From: Bin5 sp022821545
GTDB lineage: Bacteria; Chloroflexota; Anaerolineae; Caldilineales; Caldilineaceae
NCBI GenBank assembly: GCA_963664085.2
Contig: CAXXLO010000002.1
Span: 1,736,001-1,800,000 of the forward strand
Length of the DNA stretch: 64,000 nt
Direction of reading: 5' to 3'
Part shown: piece after piece, positions 1 through 7,934 of the stretch
How positions within the stretch are numbered: position 1 is the first letter of the stretch
How the letters are laid out: every line of letters begins with the position of its first letter
Notes under the pieces: model-generated
Told to the model about the DNA's origin: nothing
Seen by the model: the letters and a program-made list of their open reading frames with translations, nothing else
The model's database searches: none
Position numbers and translations under genes: made by a program

Positions 1-67
1 CGGTTGTCCTTACACCGTTCAGGGGAACAAATTCTGTACGCATTGCCTGAAAAGACCTGTTGTCCAT
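1..67 (-). CDS. Partial CDS, N-terminus of an unidentified protein
   Basis: Only the first 22 codons lie in the window, beginning MDNRSFQAMRTEF and running off the left edge. The start is supported by a clear Shine-Dalgarno sequence (AGGAGA) about seven bases upstream of the ATG at 67. Nothing in these residues identifies a family. The gene would be divergent from the tRNA at 384. Confidence 0.5.
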   Translation of the reverse strand, partial: MDNRSFQAMRTEFVPLNGVRTT

Positions 68-383
68 AACTTTCTCCTCACCGATTTGATACGGCGCATA
101 GCCCGCAGGCGGCCCGCCGCGGCAATTTCGTTTACCCATTGAATCAAGAACGACTCGCTTGCAGCCACAGCATCCACGCGGCCGCTGCCTCGGATCACTT
201 CGTCTCGCTTACGTCATCTCGCCATTTCTCAACCCGATTCAGATGCAATGTTCAGTTTTCGACGATTGCCCTGGCCGCACGACGGCTCGACTACTGCCCC
301 GGCGGGCAATGGTACCGGGAGTCGCTTAAACAATGTTGTTTGCTTAAGGAGCAACCACTGTGGTATCGTTCTCTGTGCTTCAC
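68..383. other. Intergenic region before tRNA-Arg
   Basis: About 315 bases with no convincing gene. It should hold the promoter of the minus-strand gene that starts at 67 and that of the tRNA. I see no clear -35/-10 pair, repeat or riboswitch-like structure. The short open frames here have no coding character. Confidence 0.5.
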
Positions 384-455
384 GCCCCCGTAGCTCAGTG
401 GATAGAGCATCGGCCTCCGGAGCCGGGAGCACAGGTTCGAATCCTGTCGGGGGTA
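384..455 (+). tRNA. tRNA-Arg (anticodon CCG)
   Basis: The cloverleaf can be folded by hand. The acceptor stem is GCCCCCG/CGGGGGT with one G-U pair, the D stem is GCTC/GAGC, and the anticodon stem is TCGGC/GCCGG enclosing the loop CTCCGGA. This puts the anticodon CCG at 417-419. The T arm is ACAGG-TTCGAAT-CCTGT and the discriminator base is A. The 3' CCA is not encoded. It would read CGG arginine codons, which are common in this GC-rich sequence. Confidence 0.95.
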
Positions 456-462
456 CTATCAG

Positions 463-495
463 GAGGAGTGAGATTCTCTCGCTCCTCTTTGTTTT
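463..495 (+). terminator. Intrinsic terminator after tRNA-Arg
   Basis: An 11-bp stem (GAGGAGTGAGA with TCTCGCTCCTC, one G-U pair) has a three-base TTC loop and is followed by TTTGTTTT. It begins eight bases after the tRNA. The T-run is only on the plus strand, so it ends the tRNA transcript rather than the convergent gene at 502. Confidence 0.8.
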
Positions 496-501
496 CTCCC
501 C

Positions 502-1299
502 TCACCGAAACAGATCCTTCTCGGCCGGGCGCTGGATTGAACGGGCCGGCGCGTCGGCGGCGTCCGGCCGGCTGTAGCCGCGGATGATGGCAGCCGGGCG
601 GCCCTCGCTGCTCTGGCCCATCACCAGCGTTGCCGCCGCGCACAGTTCATCGATGATACACTCTTCGCTGGCGACCAACTCGTATCCGAACAGGTCGGTC
701 AGCCCCCGCTGGTCCCAGAGCGCCGGCAGGCCGGCACAGCCGATACAGACGCCAACGGTCCCCATTTTCCACGGCCGTCCGTGGCTGTCGCTGATCAGGA
801 CCGCCACCGTTGCGCCGGTCTCTTCCAGGATCCGGCCGCGTAGCGCCGCCGCGCTGGCGTCGGCGTCCGCCGGCAGCAGCGCCACCATCTCATCCTCCTC
901 CGGCGCCACATTTGAATGGTCCAGCCCGCCGTGCGCGCAGACCCAGCCGCTGCTCTGCTCGACGATCAGGACGCCCTCCCGCGCGCGGACGACCGCCCTG
1001 CTGTCGTCGAGCACCGCCTGCACCACGCGGGCGTCTTTGCCCGTCTCCTGCGCAAGGCGCAGCGCCTCTTCACCAGGCGTCACGTCCGCCAGCCGCAGCA
1101 GCCGGCCCTCGGCCTTGCTCACGATCTTCTGCGCGATTACCAGGATGTCCCCGGACTGAAGGGAAGGTCCGGCGGCGTCGGCGGCTTCGATAATCAGCGC
1201 CGCCAAGTCATCGCCCGGCCGCACCAGCGGTATTCCCGGAATCGGAAGGATCTGGATGCCCTTCTGCTCGGGGGGGCGTTGGGAGAGGTTGCCGTCCAT
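502..1299 (-). CDS. cofE: Coenzyme F420-0:L-glutamate ligase (CofE)
   Basis: A 265-residue protein that matches the F420-0 gamma-glutamyl ligase family over its whole length. Family members add glutamates to F420-0 in a GTP-dependent reaction. Visible family features are the N-terminal PGIPLVRPGDDL, the GDILVIAQKIVSKAEGR segment, GGLDHSNVAPEED in the middle and SDSHGRPWKMGTVGV about two thirds along. The start chosen is the ATG at 1299, which overlaps the stop of the upstream gene by one base (TGATG) and suggests translational coupling. A longer in-frame extension exists but lies inside the neighbour. No other F420 genes are in the window. Confidence 0.85.
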   Translation of the reverse strand: MDGNLSQRPPEQKGIQILPIPGIPLVRPGDDLAALIIEAADAAGPSLQSGDILVIAQKIVSKAEGRLLRLADVTPGEEALRLAQETGKDARVVQAVLDDSRAVVRAREGVLIVEQSSGWVCAHGGLDHSNVAPEEDEMVALLPADADASAAALRGRILEETGATVAVLISDSHGRPWKMGTVGVCIGCAGLPALWDQRGLTDLFGYELVASEECIIDELCAAATLVMGQSSEGRPAAIIRGYSRPDAADAPARSIQRPAEKDLFR

Positions 1300-2189
1300 C
1301 AGAACCCCAATTCTTCGGTAACGCTGTCGTCGCTGCGGCCAAAGTGCCAGTGCAGAAACGCCTCCAACACACCGCCGCCCACCGCCAGCGATTTTTCGGA
1401 GATGCGGAACGCAAGCGCGGGCTCGCCGCGAGGGTCGATATCGCCGATCTTGAGCCCCGGCCGTAGGGACACAGTTTCGTGGATCAACCCGCGCAGCACG
1501 CCGCTGAACGGCGCCAGCAGTGTCTTCTCTTCGCCCGATGGCTGCACAATCGCGCCGTAAGGGGCATCCTCTTCCAGGCGGTCGCCGATGCAGGCCAGCG
1601 CCCGGAAGCGCCCCGCTACAGGCGCGCGCAGCACGCGCGCCGCCGTCACGTCTTCCCCGGATTCCCGGCCGGTTGGCGGCGTCCACGCGGCGCCCGGCGT
1701 GCCCGTATCAGCTTCAGCCCCGCCTTCCCAGATTGCCCGGCCCAGGTTCGGGCCGCGATTGGTTTCGATGACCGCGTGGCAGTCAACGCCGGCTTCGAAG
1801 CCCGGCCCCAGGGCCGCCACGAACTCCGCGCTCTCCAGCGTCGTGCCGGTGTTGACTTTCGCCACCACCGCGTCGACGACCACGGATGGCGCCAGCTCTT
1901 CTGTCGCCTCCATCTCGGGATCGACAAGGACCGGGATCTCCCCCGCATCCAGCACATCCGGCACGTCCGCGGTTAGCGCCTTGCGCGCGGTGACGTCTTC
2001 CACCTCGTGCTCTTCGTCATACACTGCCTGGGCAAAGGCCACCGCCCGCCGCACTGATAGCGGACGGGGCAGCTCCGTCATCACCACCGGGATGCCGGAG
2101 CGGTGCAGCCGCCAGGCCACACCGGTCGCCAGGTCGCCGGCGCCCTTGATCAGCACCAGCAGATCTTCAAATGGGTGTTCGTCTGTCAT
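1299..2189 (-). CDS. yqeB: EF2563-type selenium-dependent molybdenum hydroxylase system protein (YqeB-like)
   Basis: A 296-residue protein beginning with a nucleotide-binding-like segment VLIKGAGDLATGVAWRLHRSG. It then has the family's VDAVVAKVNTGT and GAEADTGTPG stretches and a biotinyl-like C-terminal part ending in GGVLEAF. Relatives are found with molybdenum hydroxylase maturation genes, but their exact biochemical role is not known to me. It is the first gene of a two-gene unit with cofE. No selenium or molybdenum-cofactor genes are beside it; modAB lies about 48 kb away. Confidence 0.75.
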   Translation of the reverse strand: MTDEHPFEDLLVLIKGAGDLATGVAWRLHRSGIPVVMTELPRPLSVRRAVAFAQAVYDEEHEVEDVTARKALTADVPDVLDAGEIPVLVDPEMEATEELAPSVVVDAVVAKVNTGTTLESAEFVAALGPGFEAGVDCHAVIETNRGPNLGRAIWEGGAEADTGTPGAAWTPPTGRESGEDVTAARVLRAPVAGRFRALACIGDRLEEDAPYGAIVQPSGEEKTLLAPFSGVLRGLIHETVSLRPGLKIGDIDPRGEPALAFRISEKSLAVGGGVLEAFLHWHFGRSDDSVTEELGF

Positions 2190-2382
2190 ATCGCAATGAT
2201 TGTTGACGTACTCTCAAGCCATCAGTAGTATACACGGAGCGTAGTATGAACTAAGCAATGTAAAGTATACACAGCGAACATTAAAGCAAAAACTGTTGCG
2301 AAGCCCTTGCGGAGGGCGCAAGTATGCCCGCTTTGCCGAGGCCCGCGCTTCGAGATCTACCATCTGTAGCGGAGCAGAACTG
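2190..2382. promoter_or_regulatory. Divergent promoter region with a repeated AGTATACAC motif
   Basis: This is the shared upstream region of the minus-strand yqeB-like/cofE pair and the plus-strand tsaC-like gene. AGTATACAC occurs twice, at 2227-2235 and 2264-2272, 37 bases apart, each containing the palindrome GTATAC. The spacing is roughly three and a half helical turns. A paired operator is possible, but this is inferred from the sequence pattern alone. Confidence 0.35.
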
Positions 2383-3081
2383 ATGACAGTCGTGATCGCG
2401 GCTGACAAACCAGGCGCGCTCGAACAGGCCGCCGCCGCCGTGGAGCAAGGCGCCGTGATCGGCGTGCCCACCGATACCGTCTACGGCCTGGTCTGCCTTT
2501 GCAGCGATGCCGCCGCCATCGACCGGCTGTTCGCTGTCAAGGCGCGTCCAAGCCAGAAAGCGCTGCCGGTGCTGCTGGGGGACGCGGAGCAAGCAAATGC
2601 GGTTGTACGCCCTGCGGGCGGGGGCAGGATCCAAGGCAGTGTCCAGAGCCAGGGCAATGTCCAGACCCAAGGCGATGTCCAGGCCCAGGCCCTCATCGAG
2701 CGTTACTGGCCCGGCCCACTCACGCTTGTACTGCGGGCGCGCAACCACCTGCCCCCAGCCCTCACCGCCGGCGGCGACACCGTCGGCGTCCGCCTGCCCG
2801 CGCATCCCTTCCTGCGCGCGCTCGCCCGTCGCGTCGGACCGCTGGCCTCCTCCAGCGCCAACCGCAGCGGCCAGCCCCCCTGCGCCACAGCCGCCGCCGT
2901 TCTCGACCAGCTTGACGGCCGCATCCCCCTCCTCATCGACGCAGGCCTGGCAGCCTTCGCCCAGTCGAGCACAGTGCTCGACCTGAGCGGACCGCGGCCG
3001 CAACTGCTGCGGGAGGGACCGATCGGGCCGGAGGCGCTGGCCGCGGCCGGGATAGACGCCGGAGCGCGCAGTGAGAAGTGA
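2383..3081 (+). CDS. tsaC: L-threonylcarbamoyladenylate synthase (TsaC/Sua5/YrdC family)
   Basis: A 232-residue YrdC-domain protein that would make threonylcarbamoyl-AMP from threonine, bicarbonate and ATP for tRNA t6A. The signature GVPTDTVYGLVC lies near the N-terminus, FAVKARPSQKALPVLL follows, and the closing part has GPLASSSANRSGQPP and SSTVLDLSGPRPQLLREG. ATG 2383 gives the normal family start. Residues about 83-103 form an unusual Gln/Val/Gly-rich stretch encoded by three 18-bp repeats at roughly 2635-2688. They sit just before the conserved YWPGPLTLVL segment. The C-terminus overlaps the next gene by 11 bases. Confidence 0.9.
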   Translation: MTVVIAADKPGALEQAAAAVEQGAVIGVPTDTVYGLVCLCSDAAAIDRLFAVKARPSQKALPVLLGDAEQANAVVRPAGGGRIQGSVQSQGNVQTQGDVQAQALIERYWPGPLTLVLRARNHLPPALTAGGDTVGVRLPAHPFLRALARRVGPLASSSANRSGQPPCATAAAVLDQLDGRIPLLIDAGLAAFAQSSTVLDLSGPRPQLLREGPIGPEALAAAGIDAGARSEK

Positions 3082-4285
3082 AACAGCAATGAGAAGTGAA
3101 ACAGAGGGAGCAGGGGAGATTTTCACTCCTCACTCCTCGTCACTCTCTCCTCTCTCCATCGGCATCGACGCCTCCCGCAGCCTCCGGGCCGAGCCCACGG
3201 GCACTGAATTCTATTCCCGCCAGATTATCGGCCACATGCTGGCCGAGCCCAACAGTGGCATTGCCTTCCGCCTCTATGCGCCTGAACCACCGAGCGCGGA
3301 AGCGATGCGCGGCGCGGCCCCGCCCGCGCACGACCAGCGCGCCGTCACAGTCCGCGCGCTGCCCGGCAACCGCCTCTGGACCCACCGCAGGCTCGCCTGG
3401 GAGGTCTGCCGCCGCCCGCCGCACGCGCTCTTCGTGCCCGCCCACGTCGTCCCCTTTCTGCCGCCGCCGCTGCTGCCGCCAACGGTCGTGACCCTGCACG
3501 ATATCGGTTACCGCTACTTCCCCCGCTCCCATACCGCGCTGCAGCGCCTCTACCTGGAGATCTCCACCCGCTGGAGCGCAGCGGCCGCAGCGCGCATCAT
3601 AGCAGTCAGCCGCCACACTGCCGACGACCTGCAGCGCTTCTACGGCGTGCCCGCAGCCAAAATCCGCGTCATCCACGAGGCGGCGGCGCCGCGACCACCC
3701 ACACGCGGCCAGGAGGCGGCGACCGCGCCGGTCTACGAGCGACCCTTCGCCCTTTACGTGGGCACCATCCAGCCCCGCAAAAATCTGCTGCGCTTGATCG
3801 ACGCCTTCGGGCGCCTCACCCGGCAGGAAGAGGTCGGCTGGGACCTCGTGCTTGCCGGGCGCTGGGGCTGGCTCAGCCAGGAGTACGAGCAACAAGTCGC
3901 GGCCAGCGGACTAAGCGGCCGCGTCCACTTCCCCGGCTACCTGCCCGACGCGGCCGTGGCCGCGCTCATGCAGAAGGCCCTTTTCTTCGCCTTTCCGTCC
4001 CTATTCGAGGGTTTCGGCCTGCCCGTACTCGAAGCCCAAACCACAGGAGTCGCCGTTATGTGCGCCAAGAACTCTGCCCTGCCCGAAATCGCCGGCGACG
4101 CCGCGCTGCTCGTCGACCCCGAGAACGTTGACGAAATCGCCGCGGCCATGCTGCGCCTCAGCCGCGACGAGGCCTTGCGGCAGGAGCTGATCGCCAAAGG
4201 CTATGAAAATGTCAAGCGTTTTTCCTGGGAAAAGGCAGCCAGGGAGACGCTGGCCGTGCTCGAAGAGGCCGCCGCCAAGAGATGA
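3071..4285 (+). CDS. GT4-family glycosyltransferase
   Basis: About 404 residues with the two-domain GT-B architecture. The N-terminal domain begins at IGIDASRSLRAEPTGTEFYS, HDIGYRYFPRSH follows, and RPFALYVGTIQPRKNLLRLI opens the nucleotide-sugar-binding domain. The GT4 E-x7-E region is FPSLFEGFGLPVLEAQTTG. It probably transfers a sugar during exopolysaccharide or glycolipid synthesis. The first 25-30 residues (MRSETAMRSETEG and a Ser-rich stretch) look like translated low-complexity spacer, so the true start is uncertain; ATG 3071 and 3089 are candidates. Its stop overlaps the next start in ATGA. Confidence 0.85.
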   Translation: MRSETAMRSETEGAGEIFTPHSSSLSPLSIGIDASRSLRAEPTGTEFYSRQIIGHMLAEPNSGIAFRLYAPEPPSAEAMRGAAPPAHDQRAVTVRALPGNRLWTHRRLAWEVCRRPPHALFVPAHVVPFLPPPLLPPTVVTLHDIGYRYFPRSHTALQRLYLEISTRWSAAAAARIIAVSRHTADDLQRFYGVPAAKIRVIHEAAAPRPPTRGQEAATAPVYERPFALYVGTIQPRKNLLRLIDAFGRLTRQEEVGWDLVLAGRWGWLSQEYEQQVAASGLSGRVHFPGYLPDAAVAALMQKALFFAFPSLFEGFGLPVLEAQTTGVAVMCAKNSALPEIAGDAALLVDPENVDEIAAAMLRLSRDEALRQELIAKGYENVKRFSWEKAARETLAVLEEAAAKR

Positions 4286-5166
4286 ACATCTTGCCCCAGG
4301 CACAGCCATGCGGCTGTAGCGATTGCGATTGCCGAATGGCAATGCCTGAAGCACAGCATGGCGCAGCGGGGTTTGCGCCATCAATACAGATTCTGGGCGT
4401 GCGCGTCGACTGTGTCGATTTTCAGCGGACGCTTGACATCATCAGCGGCTGGATTGCCCAGTCTCGAGCGCAGGCCCGGGAGAGCGAGAATGCAGTTTCT
4501 CACGTCTCACAGTTCCCCCGCCAGGTCTGCACGGTCAACCCCGAATTCATCATGACCGCGCGCCGGCGTCCCGTCTTCGCACGGGCGCTCGCAGCCGCCG
4601 ATCTCTGCACACCCGACGGCGTCGGCGTGCTCTGGGCCGCACGTCTGGCAGGGGTCGCACTGGCCGAACGCGTAACCGGCTCGGACGGGATTTACCACCT
4701 TTGCGAACGGGCCGCAGCCGAAGGATGGCGCGTTTTCTTTCTCGGCGCCGCCCCCGGCATCGCCGAGCGCGCCGCCGCGGAACTGGTCCGACTCTATCCG
4801 GGTCTGCGCGTCGCCGGTAGCTACGCCGGCTCGCCCGCCGAGTCCGACTGGCCCCAAATCCGCCAACGCCTGGCCGCGGCGCACTCCGATCTGCTCTTCG
4901 TCGCCTACGGCCATCCCCGCCAGGACATCTGGATTCACCAACACCGAGAGGAGCTGCCGGTCGCGGTCGCGGTCGGCGTCGGCGGCGCCTTCGATTTCGT
5001 CGCCGGCATCACCGCGCGCGCGCCGCACTGGCTGCGCCGTCTCGGCCTCGAATGGCTATACCGCCTGGCCCGCCAACCCTGGCGCTGGCGCCGCATGGCG
5101 GCCCTGCCTCTGTTCGCGCTGCTGGTCCTGTTGGGATGGGCCCGCCGCCGGCCGGCAACCGAGTGA
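4282..5166 (+). CDS. WecG/TagA/CpsF-family glycosyltransferase (GT26)
   Basis: 294 residues. The conserved body runs from IQILGVRVDCVDFQRTLDII to the C-terminus, with VCTVNPEFIMTARRRP, CTPDGVGVLWAARL, VFFLGAAPGIAERAAAEL and VGVGGAFDFVAGITARAP. All are typical of this family, which transfers N-acetylmannosaminuronic acid or N-acetylmannosamine to lipid-linked acceptors. A hydrophobic stretch and basic residues at the extreme C-terminus may hold it at the membrane. The first 33 residues are Cys-rich and not family-like. It is translationally coupled to the GT4 gene (ATGA at 4282), so the two probably act on the same polysaccharide. Confidence 0.85.
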   Translation: MNILPQAQPCGCSDCDCRMAMPEAQHGAAGFAPSIQILGVRVDCVDFQRTLDIISGWIAQSRAQARESENAVSHVSQFPRQVCTVNPEFIMTARRRPVFARALAAADLCTPDGVGVLWAARLAGVALAERVTGSDGIYHLCERAAAEGWRVFFLGAAPGIAERAAAELVRLYPGLRVAGSYAGSPAESDWPQIRQRLAAAHSDLLFVAYGHPRQDIWIHQHREELPVAVAVGVGGAFDFVAGITARAPHWLRRLGLEWLYRLARQPWRWRRMAALPLFALLVLLGWARRRPATE

Positions 5167-5211
5167 CCCTATGCCTGCGCGGCGAACAGAGTCCGATTCC
5201 TCCAAAGCCCC

Positions 5212-5973
5212 TTATTCGAAATCCTCAGGCGCCTCTCTGAAAAGACCGTCCATTTCAGGCGGGATCTCGCCGGAAAATTGGTTGTCGGTGAGATCAAACA
5301 TCGTCAGATTGGGCAGCTTTCCCAGACAGGCCGGTACCTCTCCCGTCAACCGGTTATCGGATAGAAGCAGACTTTCCAGACTGGTGAGGTTGCACAATTC
5401 AGATGGCAACTCTCCATCCAGCCGGTTGTCAGACAAATCCAAAAATTCCAGATCGGTAAGTTCACCCAGTTCAGGCGGGATGGATCCCGAAAGCTCGTTG
5501 CTGAAGAGACTCAAGAGGTACAGGTTGGACAGCCGGCCAAGATCCGGAGGTATAGTGCCCGTCAATCCGTTGGCTCCAAGGTCCAGTTCGCAAAGCATGG
5601 AGAGCCGGCCTAACGACGGCGGAATGACCCCTGTCAGGTGGTTGGCGCTGAGGCGCAGGACTTCCAGATTCCTGAGTCGACCTAACGCAGGGGGTATGAT
5701 TCCGGTAAGGTCGTTGGCCGCGAGGTCCAACCAGTGCAGCTTGGAGAGTCTTGCCAGTTCAGCGGGAATCCTCCCTGTTAGCCCTTGCCAGGCCAGGTTC
5801 AAGCCAATAACGCGCAGTACTTTCGCCTCCGGGTCGGAGGCTACGCCATCCCATTCACTGACAGGCAGTCGGTCATTCCAGTTCAACGGACCGTCACCGG
5901 CCAGTGTGTCCTTTATTTTCAGGAGGATTTCGAAGTCCCCTGCCGGTCCGGGGTGGGTTCTTTTGCTCTGCAC
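5212..5973 (-). CDS. Plant-type leucine-rich repeat protein
   Basis: 253 residues. A short cap (FEILLKIKDTLAGDGPLNWN, then WDGVASD) is followed by about seven 24-residue repeats of the LxxLxLxxNxLTGxIPxxLGxL type, such as LTGVIPPSLGRLSMLCELDL. This architecture normally makes a solenoid for protein binding. No signal peptide is visible from the GTG start at 5973, so either the N-terminus is missing or the protein is cytoplasmic. A far larger LRR protein lies at 33502-36486 and shares the LTGxIP signature. Its partner is unknown. Confidence 0.7.
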   Translation of the reverse strand: MQSKRTHPGPAGDFEILLKIKDTLAGDGPLNWNDRLPVSEWDGVASDPEAKVLRVIGLNLAWQGLTGRIPAELARLSKLHWLDLAANDLTGIIPPALGRLRNLEVLRLSANHLTGVIPPSLGRLSMLCELDLGANGLTGTIPPDLGRLSNLYLLSLFSNELSGSIPPELGELTDLEFLDLSDNRLDGELPSELCNLTSLESLLLSDNRLTGEVPACLGKLPNLTMFDLTDNQFSGEIPPEMDGLFREAPEDFE

Positions 5974-6051
5974 TTGCTTACTTGTCCCTTCAATCGCGAA
6001 CCTGCTTGCCCCCGCTTCAGGTCATTTGCCCCAGTGTTCGCCTGTCTGCGC

Positions 6052-6405
6052 TCATTGTGTCCCTCCCTGTTTAGCGCTCAGGTGGTCCATCACCTGCGCC
6101 GCGATCTCTCTGTTCGGTTTGGCAGGCGCCGTGGACGCTTCCGCCGCCTGCATGGCCGCGGCCGCCGTAGGATAGTTCCGGCCCCGCCCTTTTTCCTGCC
6201 CTTGCAGGGTGCGTACAACGAATGCCCAGAGGCCGGAACGCTCCAACGACACAACCGCCGCCCGCGTCCGGTTTGCAAGCCCGCTATTGATATAGTCCCC
6301 ACGCCGCGTCAACCGCCATCCCTGCACTGTTCCCCCCCTTGGCCTGCCGACGCGGGCCGGTTGCCGCGTCTGCGCTTTTCGTGTTAATCCCTGCGCGTGC
6401 TTCAA
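6052..6405 (-). CDS. Hypothetical basic protein, 117 residues
   Basis: I do not recognise a family. The middle (GGTVQGWRLTRRGDYINSG, then GLWAFVVRTLQGQEKGRG) has a protein-like mix of aromatic and hydrophobic residues. The ends are rich in Ala, Arg and Gln. It lies between two minus-strand genes, 78 bases upstream of the small LRR gene. Coding status rests only on open length and composition, so it could be a remnant. Confidence 0.35.
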   Translation of the reverse strand: MKHAQGLTRKAQTRQPARVGRPRGGTVQGWRLTRRGDYINSGLANRTRAAVVSLERSGLWAFVVRTLQGQEKGRGRNYPTAAAAMQAAEASTAPAKPNREIAAQVMDHLSAKQGGTQ

Positions 6406-6529
6406 ACCGGTTACCAGGATTCGCTCTCTTCTGATTTTCGCTTAACACAGCTCTGACCCACAAGTAGCGTTGTTCCCCCATACGCGTGCAGTTGCATTGC
6501 CAATTGTCGGAAGAGTTCGAAACGAAGAC

Positions 6530-7870
6530 TCACTCCACCCAGGCCGCGATCTGCTCCGCTACTCGCGCCACCGCGCTCGCGCCGTCCTGCTCGCCCGTTA
6601 GCACGCGGTTTACTTCGATAAAATAGACCAGCGAGATTTCAGTGTAATGCCCGCCGGTCGTCGCGGCCGGTCGCGCAACGGCGTGCTCAGCCAAGCTCTC
6701 CGCGATCTGGGCCGCGGCCGGAATGCGCCGCTGCAGATCTTCGTCGTCGTAGAGCGCCGGGATCGCCGGCGGCGTACCATCCGCCAGCGCCCGCCGCCGC
6801 TGAGACGCCGCATCGGTCAGACAGCGGGCCGCATCGGCCGCCGCTTCGGGGTAACGGCTGTAGCGGCTGACGCCGAGCTGCTGCCCCCCAACTACGCTGG
6901 CATGCCGGCCTTCCTCGCCCTCCCCCCTGGGCATACGCGTCACGTCGAACCGGTCGCGGACCGGGCTGTCCTCCGCCTGCCCCAGCCCATAGGCATACGG
7001 CCAGTTGCGCATGAAGGCGGCGTTGCCGTTCTGGAACATCCAGCGCGCATCCTCCTCCTGGAAGACCGTCACCCCCTCCGGGCTGATCTCGCCCACCCAC
7101 GCCGCGGCCCTGTCAAAGGCCCGCGCCGCGCCGTCGCCCAAAGCCAACCGCCCGTCCGCGTCAACGATCAGGCCGCCCCCCATACTCGCCTGCCACTCCA
7201 GCGCATTGACCGTCAGACCCTCGTAGACATTGCCCTGCCACACGTACCCCCAAAATTCTGCATTTTCGCTCCGTTCCCCTGCCTGGATCGCCGCCGCCAT
7301 TTCTTCCAGTTCACTCCACGTAACCGGCGGCCTCTCGAAACCGTACTTCTCCAGCAGATCCGTCCGGTAGTAGAGCAGCCCGACGTCGCCCATTTGCGGC
7401 AATCCGAGCAGCGCCTCGCCCACGCTGTTGTTCTCCAGGTAGATGGGGAAGTACCGGCCGCGCTCCTCCGCCGTCAGATGCGGGTTCAGGTCCAGCAGAT
7501 GCGGCGCCAGCGTACCCGACCACACGACGTCGAAGTCGATGAGGTCGATGTCGTCCGATTCCGCCGGCAGAAACTGCCGGTAGAGCCCCAGCCGGTCGAC
7601 CGGATTGGCGGGCGCGGGCAGCAGCTCGATTGCCATCCCGACCTCCTTGCCGCAGCGCGCAACGAGCTCCCTGTCAACCGGCCGCACAAAGGCCGGCCCC
7701 ATCCAGCGCAAAATCGGCCTCGGCGGCGTCACGGCCAGCGCAGGATTCTCCACCGGCGCGGCGTCGTCCTCTCCGCAGCCCGCGTGCAGCAGCCCCGCGC
7801 CAAGCAGAAACAGAAAGAGGAGGATGCGGGCGGCCCACCTCCCGCCGCCTTTCCTGATCATCTGAACCAC
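6530..7870 (-). CDS. ABC transporter substrate-binding lipoprotein, sugar type
   Basis: 446 residues with a lipoprotein signal peptide: basic start, hydrophobic ILLFLFLLGAGL, and lipobox LHAGC with the lipidated Cys at about 32. The mature protein follows the family-1 extracellular solute-binding pattern for maltose/trehalose-type binders. Examples are DIDLIDFDVVWSGTLAPHLLDL, a central GLPQMGDVGLLYYRTDLLEKYG, and later FQNGNAAFMRNWPYAY and VGGQQLGVSRYSRYPEAA. ATG 7870 or an ATG three codons downstream could be the start. No permease or ATPase gene is adjacent, so the rest of the transporter must be elsewhere. Confidence 0.85.
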   Translation of the reverse strand: MVQMIRKGGGRWAARILLFLFLLGAGLLHAGCGEDDAAPVENPALAVTPPRPILRWMGPAFVRPVDRELVARCGKEVGMAIELLPAPANPVDRLGLYRQFLPAESDDIDLIDFDVVWSGTLAPHLLDLNPHLTAEERGRYFPIYLENNSVGEALLGLPQMGDVGLLYYRTDLLEKYGFERPPVTWSELEEMAAAIQAGERSENAEFWGYVWQGNVYEGLTVNALEWQASMGGGLIVDADGRLALGDGAARAFDRAAAWVGEISPEGVTVFQEEDARWMFQNGNAAFMRNWPYAYGLGQAEDSPVRDRFDVTRMPRGEGEEGRHASVVGGQQLGVSRYSRYPEAAADAARCLTDAASQRRRALADGTPPAIPALYDDEDLQRRIPAAAQIAESLAEHAVARPAATTGGHYTEISLVYFIEVNRVLTGEQDGASAVARVAEQIAAWVE

Positions 7871-7934
7871 GGTATAGGTCCAATAATCGTTCGCAATACT
7901 CTACTCCAAATACGACTGCATGGGCCGCTTCAAA

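Noticed and set aside
248..643. Open frames overlapping tRNA-Arg
   Set aside because: They read through the tRNA and its terminator and have no family features.
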